NCBI GenBank assembly: GCA_934667505.1
Contig: CAKULY010000027.1
Coordinates: 1 to 24,605 of the forward strand
Direction of reading: 5' to 3'
Origin: an uncultured Treponema sp.
GTDB lineage: Bacteria; Spirochaetota; Spirochaetia; Treponematales; Treponemataceae
DNA: 24,605 nt
Numbering within the stretch: position 1 is the first letter of the stretch; each line of letters starts with the position of its first letter. The position numbers were made by a program, and so were the translations under genes. The notes under the pieces were generated by a model that searched no databases, was not told the DNA's origin, and saw nothing but the letters and a program-made list of their open reading frames with translations. Positions 15,334-22,629 of the stretch are shown one piece after another.

Positions 15334-15339
15334 ATTATA
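15334..15339 (-). promoter_or_regulatory. -10 element, candidate carB-dapF promoter
   Basis: TATAAT on the minus strand, about 142 bases before the fusion ATG. The -35 region is AT-rich without a clear TTGACA match. Transcription would pass the leader ORF and terminator before the gene. Confidence 0.35.
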
Positions 15340-15401
15340 ATAAATTGAACAAAAAAAGTATATAGAAGAAAATGAAAATATCAGGGCTTCAGCATTGAGT
15401 T

Positions 15402-16565
15402 TTACAAACTCGCCCGATAAATATTGCAGACATCTTCTGGATAAAGCTTCTTCCATCCGTTTATAAATCCGTTTGCGCCGCAAGCTTTTTTTGCCATCAT
15501 CTCAAAATTTTTGTCGTCGATTCCAATTGCGGACAAAGAATCTTTTAGTTCAAGCTGATTAAAAAAGAAATTCTTTACATATTCAATTCCTTGCTTTGCA
15601 GCTTTCAGTTTGTCTTCACTCTTTGGAATTCCGCAGACGTTCACCGCAAAATCGTAGAATTTCGGCAAAGTTTCTTCACTCAGAACATATTCCATCCAAT
15701 GAGGAGTTAAAATTGCAAGCCCCAGTCCGTGAGTAATATCGTAAACTCCGCTCAATTGATGTTCCATCGCATGGCAGCTCCAAGGTTTTTTGTTGCAACC
15801 GTAAATATATCCGTTTATCGCCCAGCTTGAAGTCCACATTAAATTTGCCCGTGCTTCGTAATTTTCCGGCTCTTTTAAGGCAATCGGAGCATATTTCAGG
15901 ACGGTTTTCATCATTCCTTCCATTTGAGTGTCGAGCATATACAAATCCTGATTAAAATTAAAATAGACTTCAAACAAATGGCTAAGAATGTCCGCGCTGC
16001 CGCAAGCTGTCTGATATTTTCCGACGGAATACGTTAAAGCCGGGTCGCAGAACGATGCTACCGGAAACAGCTTGTCATTGATTAAGGCGAGCTTGTCCTG
16101 CGTTGCAGAATTGTTCAAAACCGCAGTGTTATCCATTTCCGAACCAGTTGCAGAAATGGTTAAAACGCAAAGAAGCGGAAGGGCTTTTTCCACAGGAAGT
16201 TTTTTTGAAATAAAATCCCACACATCAAAGTCGACGCAAGCCCCAATCGAAATAAATTTTGAAGCGTCCATTACAGAACCGCCGCCAACTGCTAAAACAA
16301 CGTCAATCTTGTTCTGTTTACATATTTCAATTCCTTTGCGGACAGATTCAACTTTTGGATTCGGCTCAATTCCTGAACATTCAAAAATTTCCATTCCTGA
16401 ATTTTTTAGGCAAGCACAGACTGAATCATAAACGCCTGTTTTTTTTATTGAACCGCCGCCGTAAACCAAAAGAATTCTTTTTCCATAAGATTTTGCGACA
16501 TTCCCTAAATTTTCAAGCTGTCCTTTTCCAAAGTAAACTTTTGTCGGAATATGATATGTAAACAT
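15402..16565 (-). CDS. yqhD: Iron-containing alcohol dehydrogenase, YqhD/BdhA type
   Basis: This is a 387-residue group III metal-dependent alcohol dehydrogenase that reduces aldehydes (for example butyraldehyde or short-chain products) with NAD(P)H. Motifs are GGGS (36-39), GGGSVMDASK (94-103), and metal ligands D192, H196, H265 and H279 in AC-GSADILSH and CHAMEHQ / DITHGLG. The spacing matches E. coli YqhD (D194, H198, H267, H281). Glycine rather than aspartate in the first GGGS favours NADPH. The start is the ATG at 16565, five bases after a perfect GGAGG; an in-frame TTG four codons upstream lies within that site. It follows the cytidylate-kinase-like gene by 16 bases. Confidence 0.93.
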   Translation of the reverse strand: MFTYHIPTKVYFGKGQLENLGNVAKSYGKRILLVYGGGSIKKTGVYDSVCACLKNSGMEIFECSGIEPNPKVESVRKGIEICKQNKIDVVLAVGGGSVMDASKFISIGACVDFDVWDFISKKLPVEKALPLLCVLTISATGSEMDNTAVLNNSATQDKLALINDKLFPVASFCDPALTYSVGKYQTACGSADILSHLFEVYFNFNQDLYMLDTQMEGMMKTVLKYAPIALKEPENYEARANLMWTSSWAINGYIYGCNKKPWSCHAMEHQLSGVYDITHGLGLAILTPHWMEYVLSEETLPKFYDFAVNVCGIPKSEDKLKAAKQGIEYVKNFFFNQLELKDSLSAIGIDDKNFEMMAKKACGANGFINGWKKLYPEDVCNIYRASL

Positions 16566-16581
16566 AACGACCTCCAATTAT

Positions 16582-17262
16582 TTATTCAGCTTTTGGCTTA
16601 GATTCTGATTTTGCTTCTGATATTAAATCTGGAAACTTTGTGAACAAAGCGTGCTTTATAATATCAACACATCCGTCAATTCCAAGACGAGCTGTGTTCA
16701 AAGTCAAATCGTAATTGACTGGATTTGTCCAATAGTTTCCGCCCGTGTAATATTCGTAATATTCCGCGCGGTACTTATCTGTTTCTGTAATTGAAATATC
16801 CGCCGTTTCAGCTGTTACTCCCATCTGCTTCATGATTCTTGGACGGCAAAATGAACGTGGAGCTTCGATATAAACGCTTAGGACTCGCTCACGGTCTTTT
16901 AAAACCCAATCCGCAGCCTTTCCGACAATTACGCAGCTTTCTGTATTTGCAAGCTCCTCGATAATTTGTTTTTCATATTCGTAAAGCTGGTCATCGCTTG
17001 CAAACTTTTTCTTTTCTGGAGTTGCAACTGTCCGCCTTGGAAGTCCACGTAAAAGCGATGTGATTCCAGAATGTTTCTGATGAAGCTTTTCGTTTACTTC
17101 CTCAAAAAGCTGGCGGTCAATTCCACTTAATTGCGATGCCAACGTTAAAATGCGGTTTTCGTAACAGTGGATTCCAAGTTCCTTTGCAACAGTTGAAGCA
17201 ATTTCTTTTCCGCCAGAACCAAAACCTCTGGCAATTGTGATTGTATAATTTTCTGCACTCAT
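16582..17262 (-). CDS. Cytidylate-kinase-like P-loop protein
   Basis: This 226-residue protein belongs to the cytidylate-kinase-like family (AAA/P-loop). The N-terminus has TITIARGFGSGGKEIA, a P-loop variant, with GIHCYENRIL following. The middle has CVIVGKAADWVL and the RERVLSVYIEAP segment typical of this family, and the C-terminus has TARLGIDGCVD. The start is the ATG at 17262, after GGAGGAAAT. The natural substrate of this family is not established; nucleotide phosphorylation is inferred by homology. It is probably co-transcribed with the alcohol dehydrogenase. A hairpin-rich gap separates it from the ABC importer upstream. Confidence 0.88.
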   Translation of the reverse strand: MSAENYTITIARGFGSGGKEIASTVAKELGIHCYENRILTLASQLSGIDRQLFEEVNEKLHQKHSGITSLLRGLPRRTVATPEKKKFASDDQLYEYEKQIIEELANTESCVIVGKAADWVLKDRERVLSVYIEAPRSFCRPRIMKQMGVTAETADISITETDKYRAEYYEYYTGGNYWTNPVNYDLTLNTARLGIDGCVDIIKHALFTKFPDLISEAKSESKPKAE

Positions 17263-17286
17263 ATTTCCTCCATAAAAAATCAATGA

Positions 17287-17376
17287 GAAAGTTTCAACTT
17301 TCGATTTGAGTTTTTATTGCAATTTCGCAACAAAGTGAGAAATTGCAGTTTATAAATAAGTTTGCAACGCAAACTT
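17287..17376 (-). repeat. Three adjacent intergenic hairpins
   Basis: Between the importer ATPase stop and the cytidylate-kinase-like start are three separate perfect stems: GAAAGTT/AACTTTC at 17287-17302, TGCAATTTC/GAAATTGCA at 17318-17347 and AAGTTTGC/GCAAACTT at 17358-17376. A terminator (17381-17419) stands just upstream. They could form a structured leader; no known riboswitch is recognised. Confidence 0.6.
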
Positions 17377-17380
17377 AATA

Positions 17381-17419
17381 AAAATAAAAACAGACGCCAT
17401 TTTTGGCTGTTTTTATTTT
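17381..17419 (-). terminator. Terminator after the ABC importer operon
   Basis: A 13-base perfect stem, AAAATAAAAACAG with CTGTTTTTATTTT, closes over a short CC/GG-topped loop, with T-rich sequence after it. The stem overlaps the ATPase stop codon. It probably ends the importer transcript and may also work from the plus strand. Confidence 0.75.
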
Positions 17420-18179
17420 ATGCCTCCATATATCTTTTTAAGAATTCTTTCATTCTTGGCGTTTTTGGATTTGTAAAAATAACATCCGGAGAATCATTTT
17501 CTACAATAAAACCTTGATCCATAAAAATCGTGCGAGTTGAAACATCTTTTGCAAAAGCCATTTCATGCGTAACAATCATCATTGTCAGCCCTTCTTGCGC
17601 CAAATCTTTCATTACATTTAGGACTTCGCCAACCATCTCCGGGTCAAGTGCGCTAGTCGGTTCATCAAACAAAAGCATTTCTGGCTGCATTGTCAATGCG
17701 CGGGCGATTGCAACCCGCTGCTTTTGACCACCTGAAAGTTGCGCTGGATGAGCATTGATATACGGAGCCATTCCAACTTTCCGCAGATATTTTATCGCAA
17801 GAAATTCTGCCTCTTCTTTTTTCATTTTTAGGACTTTTGTTGTTCCTGCCATGCAATTCTGCAAAACTGTCATATTATTAAAAAGATTAAATGACTGAAA
17901 AACCATTCCAACTCTTGTGCGGAATTTCGCAAGTTCCTTTGAGTTTGTGCCGACTTCTTTTCCATTAAAAATGATTTTTCCGCTGGTTTTTATTTCCAGC
18001 CCGTTTATGCAGCGAAGCATTGTTGATTTTCCTGAACCAGACGAACCGATTACGCAGACAACTTCGCCTTTATTTACGGTAAAATCCAAATCTTTTAAAA
18101 CTTCGTGATTTCCAAATTTTTTTACAAGATGCTCAACCCTTAAAATCGGTTCACAGTTTTTAGTTTCTTTTTCTTCCAT
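17418..18179 (-). CDS. Polar amino-acid ABC importer, ATP-binding protein
   Basis: This 253-residue ATPase powers the importer formed with the permease and lipoprotein upstream. It shows Walker [10 protein letters not shown] (45-53), Q-loop in MVFQSFNLF, signature LSGGQ (148-152), Walker [13 protein letters not shown] (169-180) and an H-loop in [10 protein letters not shown]. The sequence is closest in pattern to the GlnQ/HisP/ArtM polar amino-acid class. GGGAG precedes the ATG, 14 bases after the permease gene. Confidence 0.96.
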   Translation of the reverse strand: MEEKETKNCEPILRVEHLVKKFGNHEVLKDLDFTVNKGEVVCVIGSSGSGKSTMLRCINGLEIKTSGKIIFNGKEVGTNSKELAKFRTRVGMVFQSFNLFNNMTVLQNCMAGTTKVLKMKKEEAEFLAIKYLRKVGMAPYINAHPAQLSGGQKQRVAIARALTMQPEMLLFDEPTSALDPEMVGEVLNVMKDLAQEGLTMMIVTHEMAFAKDVSTRTIFMDQGFIVENDSPDVIFTNPKTPRMKEFLKRYMEA

Positions 18180-18193
18180 AAAAAAGCTCCCGT

Positions 18194-18946
18194 CTATTCA
18201 GCCGCTCCACTCATATACTCAACAGCAAGCTCATAATCCTTTTGCTGAAAAGCCTTCTTTTCCACAACTTTAAGAATCTTTGTAAAGACTGTACAAATGA
18301 TAAAATAGAAAATTGCGCAAATAATATAAGATTCAAAGTAACGATAATAAATTCCAGCCGCGCTTTTTGTCGCAAAATAAAGCTCGTAAACGCCAATAAC
18401 ATTCAAAACTGAAGTCATTTTTAAGTTGGTCAAAAACTGGTTGACCATCTCTGGAACAATATTTCTGAAAGCCTGCGGAAGAATTACAGCAAACATTGTC
18501 TTTGTGTGGCTCATTCCCAACGCAAAGCCGCCTTCAAACTGACCTTTATCAATAGAAATAATTCCTCCACGGACAGTTTCCGCCATATAAGCTCCGGTAT
18601 TCATCATTAAAACAATTAAAGAAGCTAAAAATGGAGAAACATCCACTCCAGCATTTTTTAGTCCGTAATAAAAAACCATTGCCTGAACCATCATTGGAGT
18701 TCCGCGGAAAATTGCAACAAAAACAGAGCAAACAGGCTTTAATACGCTAAAACCTATTTTATGCACTAGATTGTCACCTTTGGAAACTGGTGTAGCCTGA
18801 ACCAATCCAATGGCAAATCCTAAAACATAACCAAGAATTGTACCAATGATTGCAATCTCAAGGGTAAGAACCGTTCCTTTTAAAAAGTAGCTCCAGTAAT
18901 TCTTAAAGATAAACCAAACCCAATAAAAAAGTCCTTTATCGTTCAT
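18194..18946 (-). CDS. Polar amino-acid ABC importer, permease
   Basis: This 250-residue inner-membrane permease of the HisM/GlnP type has about five hydrophobic segments. Its coupling (EAA) loop is [20 protein letters not shown], followed by [13 protein letters not shown], which contacts the ATPase. The start is the ATG at 18946, five bases after AAGGAG; an in-frame TTG further up is unlikely. Only one permease gene is present, so the channel is probably a homodimer. Confidence 0.94.
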   Translation of the reverse strand: MNDKGLFYWVWFIFKNYWSYFLKGTVLTLEIAIIGTILGYVLGFAIGLVQATPVSKGDNLVHKIGFSVLKPVCSVFVAIFRGTPMMVQAMVFYYGLKNAGVDVSPFLASLIVLMMNTGAYMAETVRGGIISIDKGQFEGGFALGMSHTKTMFAVILPQAFRNIVPEMVNQFLTNLKMTSVLNVIGVYELYFATKSAAGIYYRYFESYIICAIFYFIICTVFTKILKVVEKKAFQQKDYELAVEYMSGAAE

Positions 18947-18976
18947 AAAGACTCCTTTTTCCAAGTAACAAATTAT

Positions 18977-19012
18977 GCTGTAAAAATTGATTAATCATTC
19001 GATTTTTACAGC
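18977..19012 (-). repeat. Hairpin between binding-protein and permease genes
   Basis: An 11-base perfect stem (GCTGTAAAAAT/ATTTTTACAGC) encloses a 14-base loop that contains the palindrome TGATTAATCA. No T-run follows on the minus strand, so it is not an intrinsic terminator. It fits a 3' stabilising or differential-expression hairpin, giving more binding protein than permease. Confidence 0.7.
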
Positions 19013-19033
19013 ACAAAATTTTTAGCTGCTAAA

Positions 19034-19948
19034 TTAGTTGCTCAATGGCTGCGTTTCAATAGCCAACTTCATATATTTATCCATAAGCTCCTGCCCCCAG
19101 CCGATTGCGTGCATTGCAGTTTTAAGAGCTTCTACCGCAACTGTGTTTCCCTCAATTACAGAAGGAGTGCAGACATCAGAAGCTCCTTCCGGCGTTACAA
19201 AATCATATCCTTTTTCAAGCTGGCAAATAACAACATTCGGGTTTGAAAGGCAACCTGAATAAGCGGTCGGCCAGTCCATTACACCGCAGTCAACATCGCC
19301 CATCGCAACTTTCATAATTACTTCCGTGCAAGTGTCTGGGTACGGAAGAATTACAGGCTCTGGAACCTGGTTAATGTATGCAGGCCAGTTCGTGTTTATC
19401 TGCGTTGTAAATTTCAAGCCTTTAAATTGTTCAAGCCTTGTGTATTTTTCATAAGGACTTCCTTTTTTTACAACGATAACATTGAATCTGTTGTAGTAAG
19501 GATCGATATAATCAAGAAAAGTATCCCGCTCTGCAGAATAAATACTTCCTGACTCAACAAGGTCATAATCACCTGCTTTTAATCCCATCCAAATTGAAGC
19601 CCAGTCGTTCTTGTGAATTTCAAGGGAAAGCCCCATTTCTTCGGCAAGCAATTTTGAAAAAATCACATCGTAACCGTAAGTGTAATCCGCAGAACCATAA
19701 ATCGGCTCGGCAGTCAGTTCTGGATGTCCGGGAATTGATTTTGTCGGCTGCGTCCAGTTGAACGGAGCGTAGGCACATTCAATTCCGACTTTTAAAACAC
19801 CTTTTACTTGATTTGCAAATTCCGCATACTCAGGTTTTCCTGTATATTCATATTTAACTTCCGCCTTTTTCTTGCTGCAAGAATTCAATGCAACGGCCAT
19901 GCAAACAAGTCCAACACCGAAAACAAAATTTCTAACTGTCTTTTTCAT
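19034..19948 (-). CDS. Polar amino-acid-binding lipoprotein of the ABC importer
   Basis: This is a 304-residue substrate-binding protein (SBP_bac_3 type). A signal peptide ends in the lipobox LNSC at C24, so it is anchored as a lipoprotein. The mature part has family landmarks: LKVGIECAYAPFNW, YGYDVIFSKLLAEEMGL, WASIWMGLKAGDYDLVESG and VAMGDVDCGVMDWPTA. The ligand is not determined by sequence; the cluster upstream suggests an amino acid or a related amine. It is the first gene of the importer operon and has a GCGAGGTG ribosome site. Confidence 0.93.
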   Translation of the reverse strand: MKKTVRNFVFGVGLVCMAVALNSCSKKKAEVKYEYTGKPEYAEFANQVKGVLKVGIECAYAPFNWTQPTKSIPGHPELTAEPIYGSADYTYGYDVIFSKLLAEEMGLSLEIHKNDWASIWMGLKAGDYDLVESGSIYSAERDTFLDYIDPYYNRFNVIVVKKGSPYEKYTRLEQFKGLKFTTQINTNWPAYINQVPEPVILPYPDTCTEVIMKVAMGDVDCGVMDWPTAYSGCLSNPNVVICQLEKGYDFVTPEGASDVCTPSVIEGNTVAVEALKTAMHAIGWGQELMDKYMKLAIETQPLSN

Positions 19949-19964
19949 AGTTCACCTCGCTTTC

Positions 19965-20033
19965 AAAAAAATAAAAAAGCGCCAAAAAATTCCATAAAGT
20001 CCATCTTGCCCTTAGGATTCTTTCAACGCCTTT
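19965..20033 (-). terminator. Intrinsic terminator / attenuator in the importer leader
   Basis: On the minus strand AAAG(G)CGTTGAAAGA-A-TCC pairs with GGA-A-TTTTTTGGCGCTTT (about 17 pairs counting G-T), with a 21-base loop and a following T6-A-T7 tract. It lies between the consensus promoter (20070-20098) and the binding-protein ATG. Transcripts from that promoter must pass it, so attenuation is likely. It also lies after the AraC gene stop. Confidence 0.75.
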
Positions 20034-20069
20034 GTTAAAAATGATAATAATAATTTCTTTTTCTTTTGA

Positions 20070-20098
20070 ATTGTAAAAAATCGCAATAAAAAACTCAA
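20070..20098 (-). promoter_or_regulatory. Promoter of the ABC importer operon
   Basis: On the minus strand TTGAGT (20093-20098) and TACAAT (20070-20075) are separated by exactly 17 bases. Transcription would begin near 20063, leaving a leader of about 115 bases that contains the terminator at 19965-20033. Confidence 0.7.
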
Positions 20099-20110
20099 CT
20101 TTTGCACTAA

Positions 20111-20929
20111 TTAAAAATCAACAATCTTTGTCTTGTACGAACTTTTCCTCACTTGATTCACATATTCCTTTGGCGAAACTCCTGTAAATTCCTTGAACGA
20201 ATGAACAAAATGGCTTTGATCGTAAAAATCAAACTTGCTGTAAAAATTTGGAAACGAATCAATATTTGAACGGTTCAATTCATTTATGATTGTGTGCATT
20301 TTTACGTTTTTGCAGAATTGCTTTGCGCTGCAACCCAAAAATGTTTCAAACAAAAGATTTATGTAGCGCGAAGAATATCCTGTGTAGTCAATCAATTCGC
20401 TGATTTTTAACAAACCATCTTTTTTGACAATCAAATCCACCATCTGAAAAAACAAATGCTTTTGTCCGCTTTCAGTTGTTTTTAGCCAATTTCGATATTC
20501 TTCCATAAAAGTGCACATTCTGTTTGTAAAAGTCTGTTGCTCAGACATTTTTTCTGAAAGATTTGTCAAAATATCAAAATTCCGTAAATCTATTCGTTGA
20601 CCAACCAAATCTTTAACTTCCTGATTTTCAAAAAAAGGATTTGCTCCCGGCTGAAACCGAATTCCAAAATAATCGCAGTTTTCCTTTAAATCCAAAGTCT
20701 GCAAATTTCCAGAATTGCCAATCAAAAAAGAATTCATGTTGTTTCCCGAATATTCAAAAAGAATGTTCGAGCAGCTGTCCTCCAGAAACGGGACTTTTCT
20801 TTCTGAATCAGTATGAAAACTATAAAAATGAGAAATTCCAAAATCAGCCACAATTTTCTGATAAAATTTTTCTGTTTCCATAACCAGATATGATTGAATT
20901 GTGTGAATATGCATTTTTTCATCTTTCAT
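20111..20929 (-). CDS. AraC-family transcriptional regulator
   Basis: This 272-residue regulator has an N-terminal sensing region (FGIRFQPGANPFFENQEV, about 90-107) and a C-terminal double helix-turn-helix AraC domain (about 170-260). Landmarks in the latter are ISELIDYTGYSSRYINLLF and the second motif DQSHFVHSFKEFTGVSPKEYV. The effector is unknown. Position between the dehydrogenase operon and the amino-acid importer suggests it controls one or both. The ATG at 20929 has a GAGGCGG site; the in-frame TTG upstream lies before that site. It has its own consensus promoter. Confidence 0.92.
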   Translation of the reverse strand: MKDEKMHIHTIQSYLVMETEKFYQKIVADFGISHFYSFHTDSERKVPFLEDSCSNILFEYSGNNMNSFLIGNSGNLQTLDLKENCDYFGIRFQPGANPFFENQEVKDLVGQRIDLRNFDILTNLSEKMSEQQTFTNRMCTFMEEYRNWLKTTESGQKHLFFQMVDLIVKKDGLLKISELIDYTGYSSRYINLLFETFLGCSAKQFCKNVKMHTIINELNRSNIDSFPNFYSKFDFYDQSHFVHSFKEFTGVSPKEYVNQVRKSSYKTKIVDF

Positions 20930-20954
20930 AATCCGCCTCGCCAAAATCAGATTT

Positions 20955-20998
20955 AAAATAAAAAAGACGCCAAAACTTTAGAGTTCTGACGTCTTTGC
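20955..20998 (-). terminator. Terminator after the dehydrogenase operon / AraC leader
   Basis: On the minus strand AAAGACG pairs with CGTCTTT, with an inner AACT/AGTT helix, followed by TTTTATTTT. It lies 72 bases past the DAO-family stop. It is also downstream of the AraC promoter (21012-21040), so it can attenuate AraC synthesis too. Confidence 0.78.
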
Positions 20999-21011
20999 CA
21001 TATCTATAAAA

Positions 21012-21040
21012 ACATTAGCAAACGGATTTTATTTTGTCAA
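21012..21040 (-). promoter_or_regulatory. Consensus promoter of the AraC-family gene
   Basis: On the minus strand TTGACA (21035-21040) and TAATGT (21012-21017) have a 17-base spacer. The start would be near 21005, immediately before the terminator hairpin and about 75 bases before the AraC ATG. It sits 28 bases after the DAO-family stop codon. Confidence 0.72.
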
Positions 21041-21067
21041 TATTTTCTCAATAAGCAACAACTAACT

Positions 21068-22207
21068 TTACAACGCAGGCTTAAACCGATTGTAACGCAA
21101 CGTGCTTATGTCCGCAGGGCAAGTTCCTGTGCAAATCAATTCAGAAATATTAAAAGCCGCGCTCGGAGCAATTCCAAATCCGTGTCCGGAAAAACTACAT
21201 TCAACATAAAGTCCTGGAACTTCATCAACCTTGCTTACAGTGCAAACACCATCGCTCGCCAAATCTTCATAGCCAGCCCAGGAGCGAACAATTTTCGCAT
21301 TTGCAAGGCGCGGAAAATATCCAAGAATTCCTCTTGCGCACGCGCTTGTAAAATCAGCAGTGCTTGGCGGATATTCATTGCTTTCTAATTCAGGGTTTGC
21401 AAAATCTTCATATCCATCGTGTCCGCCAAAAACAAACGAACCGTGCTTTGTCTGATGACCATAAAAATCAGCCATTGCCGTTCCCAACATCTGCTTGAAC
21501 ATCTGTGGCTGCGCTTCCGTTACAAGGCACTGCAACCGCTTTTTTTTCATAGGAATTGTAATCCCGACTGTATTCAAAATCGGATTGCTTTCGTAACCAG
21601 CGGCAACAACCACATTTTCCGCCTCAAAAAACTGACCTTCCGCTTCAACACCGCAAACCTTTCCAGCTTTTAAGACAATCCTAGAAACCGGCGCACCAGT
21701 TATAAAATCAGCACCAAGTTTTCTTGCACATTTATAAAAGCCCAAAGTTGTAGTAAGCGGATTCGCATGTCCATCAGTCGGGCACCAGGAAGCACCAACA
21801 ACCGCATCGCTCATATACGGATTGATTTTTTTCACTTCCTCGGCATTAATCATTCTTACATCAACACCGCATTTTACAGCATTGTCTGCAAGTTTTTGCA
21901 GAATCTTTAAATGTTCTTCTGTTTTTCCAAGACGAAGATTTCCTTCCTGCGTATATTCAGTGTCAACGCCAAGCTCCGCGCTTAGTCCCGGCCAAATATT
22001 TTTTACGCCCCAAACCATAAGCGGCAGTTCTTTTACATTTCGCCCGGACTGACGCACTCCTCCAGCATTACGCGAGGAACCTCCGTTCCCAATATAGTCG
22101 CTCGCTTCCAGAATAATTACGCTTTTTCCTTTTTTGGCAAGATAATACGCCGTGGCATTTCCAACAATTCCAGCTCCAATTACAATAACATCAGCCTTTG
22201 TTTTCAT
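21068..22207 (-). CDS. DAO-family FAD-dependent amine/amino-acid dehydrogenase subunit
   Basis: This 379-residue flavoprotein of the D-amino-acid oxidase superfamily has the FAD-binding VIVIGAGIVGNATAYYLAKKG at 8-28 (shown only as landmark), the GGSSRNAGGVRQSGR loop near 43-57 and the C-terminal GHGFGIAPS nucleotide-binding segment. Relatives include the sarcosine oxidase beta subunit, HcnC of hydrogen cyanide synthase and LhpB-type hydroxyproline dehydrogenase. The co-encoded [2Fe-2S] and FAD/NAD(P) subunits argue for a multi-subunit dehydrogenase rather than an oxygen-using oxidase. Its substrate is unknown. It follows the BFD-like gene by one base. Confidence 0.88.
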   Translation of the reverse strand: MKTKADVIVIGAGIVGNATAYYLAKKGKSVIILEASDYIGNGGSSRNAGGVRQSGRNVKELPLMVWGVKNIWPGLSAELGVDTEYTQEGNLRLGKTEEHLKILQKLADNAVKCGVDVRMINAEEVKKINPYMSDAVVGASWCPTDGHANPLTTTLGFYKCARKLGADFITGAPVSRIVLKAGKVCGVEAEGQFFEAENVVVAAGYESNPILNTVGITIPMKKKRLQCLVTEAQPQMFKQMLGTAMADFYGHQTKHGSFVFGGHDGYEDFANPELESNEYPPSTADFTSACARGILGYFPRLANAKIVRSWAGYEDLASDGVCTVSKVDEVPGLYVECSFSGHGFGIAPSAAFNISELICTGTCPADISTLRYNRFKPAL

Positions 22208-22208
22208 A

Positions 22209-22523
22209 TCACAATACCTCGCTTGCTAAAGTGTTCATTTCTGTTGGTCTGATTGGACCTCTGCTCGTTGCAGGATTTACTGTTGCCGGACTTACTTTTT
22301 GTTCTGCGGCAACAATTCCCTTCACAAGTTTTGAACAAGTCTGTCCCTGGCAAAGCCCCATTCCGGCGCGCAAATAACGTCTTATTTCCTGCATGGTGAA
22401 CATTCCTTCGTGAACAGCCCGCCTTATTTCACCTTTCGTTATTTCCTCGCATCGGCAAATCACCAAATCATCATCAGGTCCCGGAACAAATTCTCCAATA
22501 TCGCGCAATCTATCATTCATCAT
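22209..22523 (-). CDS. BFD-like [2Fe-2S]-binding subunit
   Basis: This 104-residue protein has the bacterioferritin-associated-ferredoxin (Fer2_BFD) cluster pattern: C23-X-C25, then C58-X4-C63 (CRCEEIT ... GMGLCQGQTC). In HcnB-type and related dehydrogenases this domain is fused to the FAD/NAD(P) subunit; here it is a separate gene between it and the DAO subunit. It likely relays electrons between them. GGAG precedes the ATG by 10 bases. The 106-base gap upstream holds the GC-rich repeat. Confidence 0.9.
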   Translation of the reverse strand: MMNDRLRDIGEFVPGPDDDLVICRCEEITKGEIRRAVHEGMFTMQEIRRYLRAGMGLCQGQTCSKLVKGIVAAEQKVSPATVNPATSRGPIRPTEMNTLASEVL

Positions 22524-22541
22524 AATTTCTAATCTCCATCA

Positions 22542-22629
22542 TTTTTTTTTGGGGGGGGGCAGGTCTTCCCCTCGGCGGCACTTCGTTGCCACCTACCCCT
22601 TCTAACGGGGACACCCCGTAACGCCCCGC
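22542..22629. repeat. GC-rich intergenic repeat element with T9-G9 junction
   Basis: A T9 run (22542-22550) is followed directly by a G9 run (22551-22559) and about 70 bases of very GC-rich, hairpin-prone sequence. Stems include GGCA/TGCC near 22575-22590 and the nested CCCC/GGGG and CGGGG-ACA-CCCCG around 22597-22618. Base composition is strikingly unlike the surrounding genes. It abuts the stop of the FAD/NAD(P) gene. It looks like a dispersed intergenic repeat (REP-like), possibly also an mRNA structure in the operon. Confidence 0.7.

Noticed and set aside
15402..17283. Upstream TTG starts for the alcohol dehydrogenase, cytidylate-kinase-like, permease and AraC genes
   Set aside because: Each TTG lies before or within the Shine-Dalgarno of a properly spaced ATG, so the ATG is preferred.
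19964..20004. Phe-rich 13-codon leader ORF as a Phe-sensing attenuator
   Set aside because: The Phe codons arise from the terminator's T-tract and its ribosome site is weak; kept only as a note in the attenuator finding.
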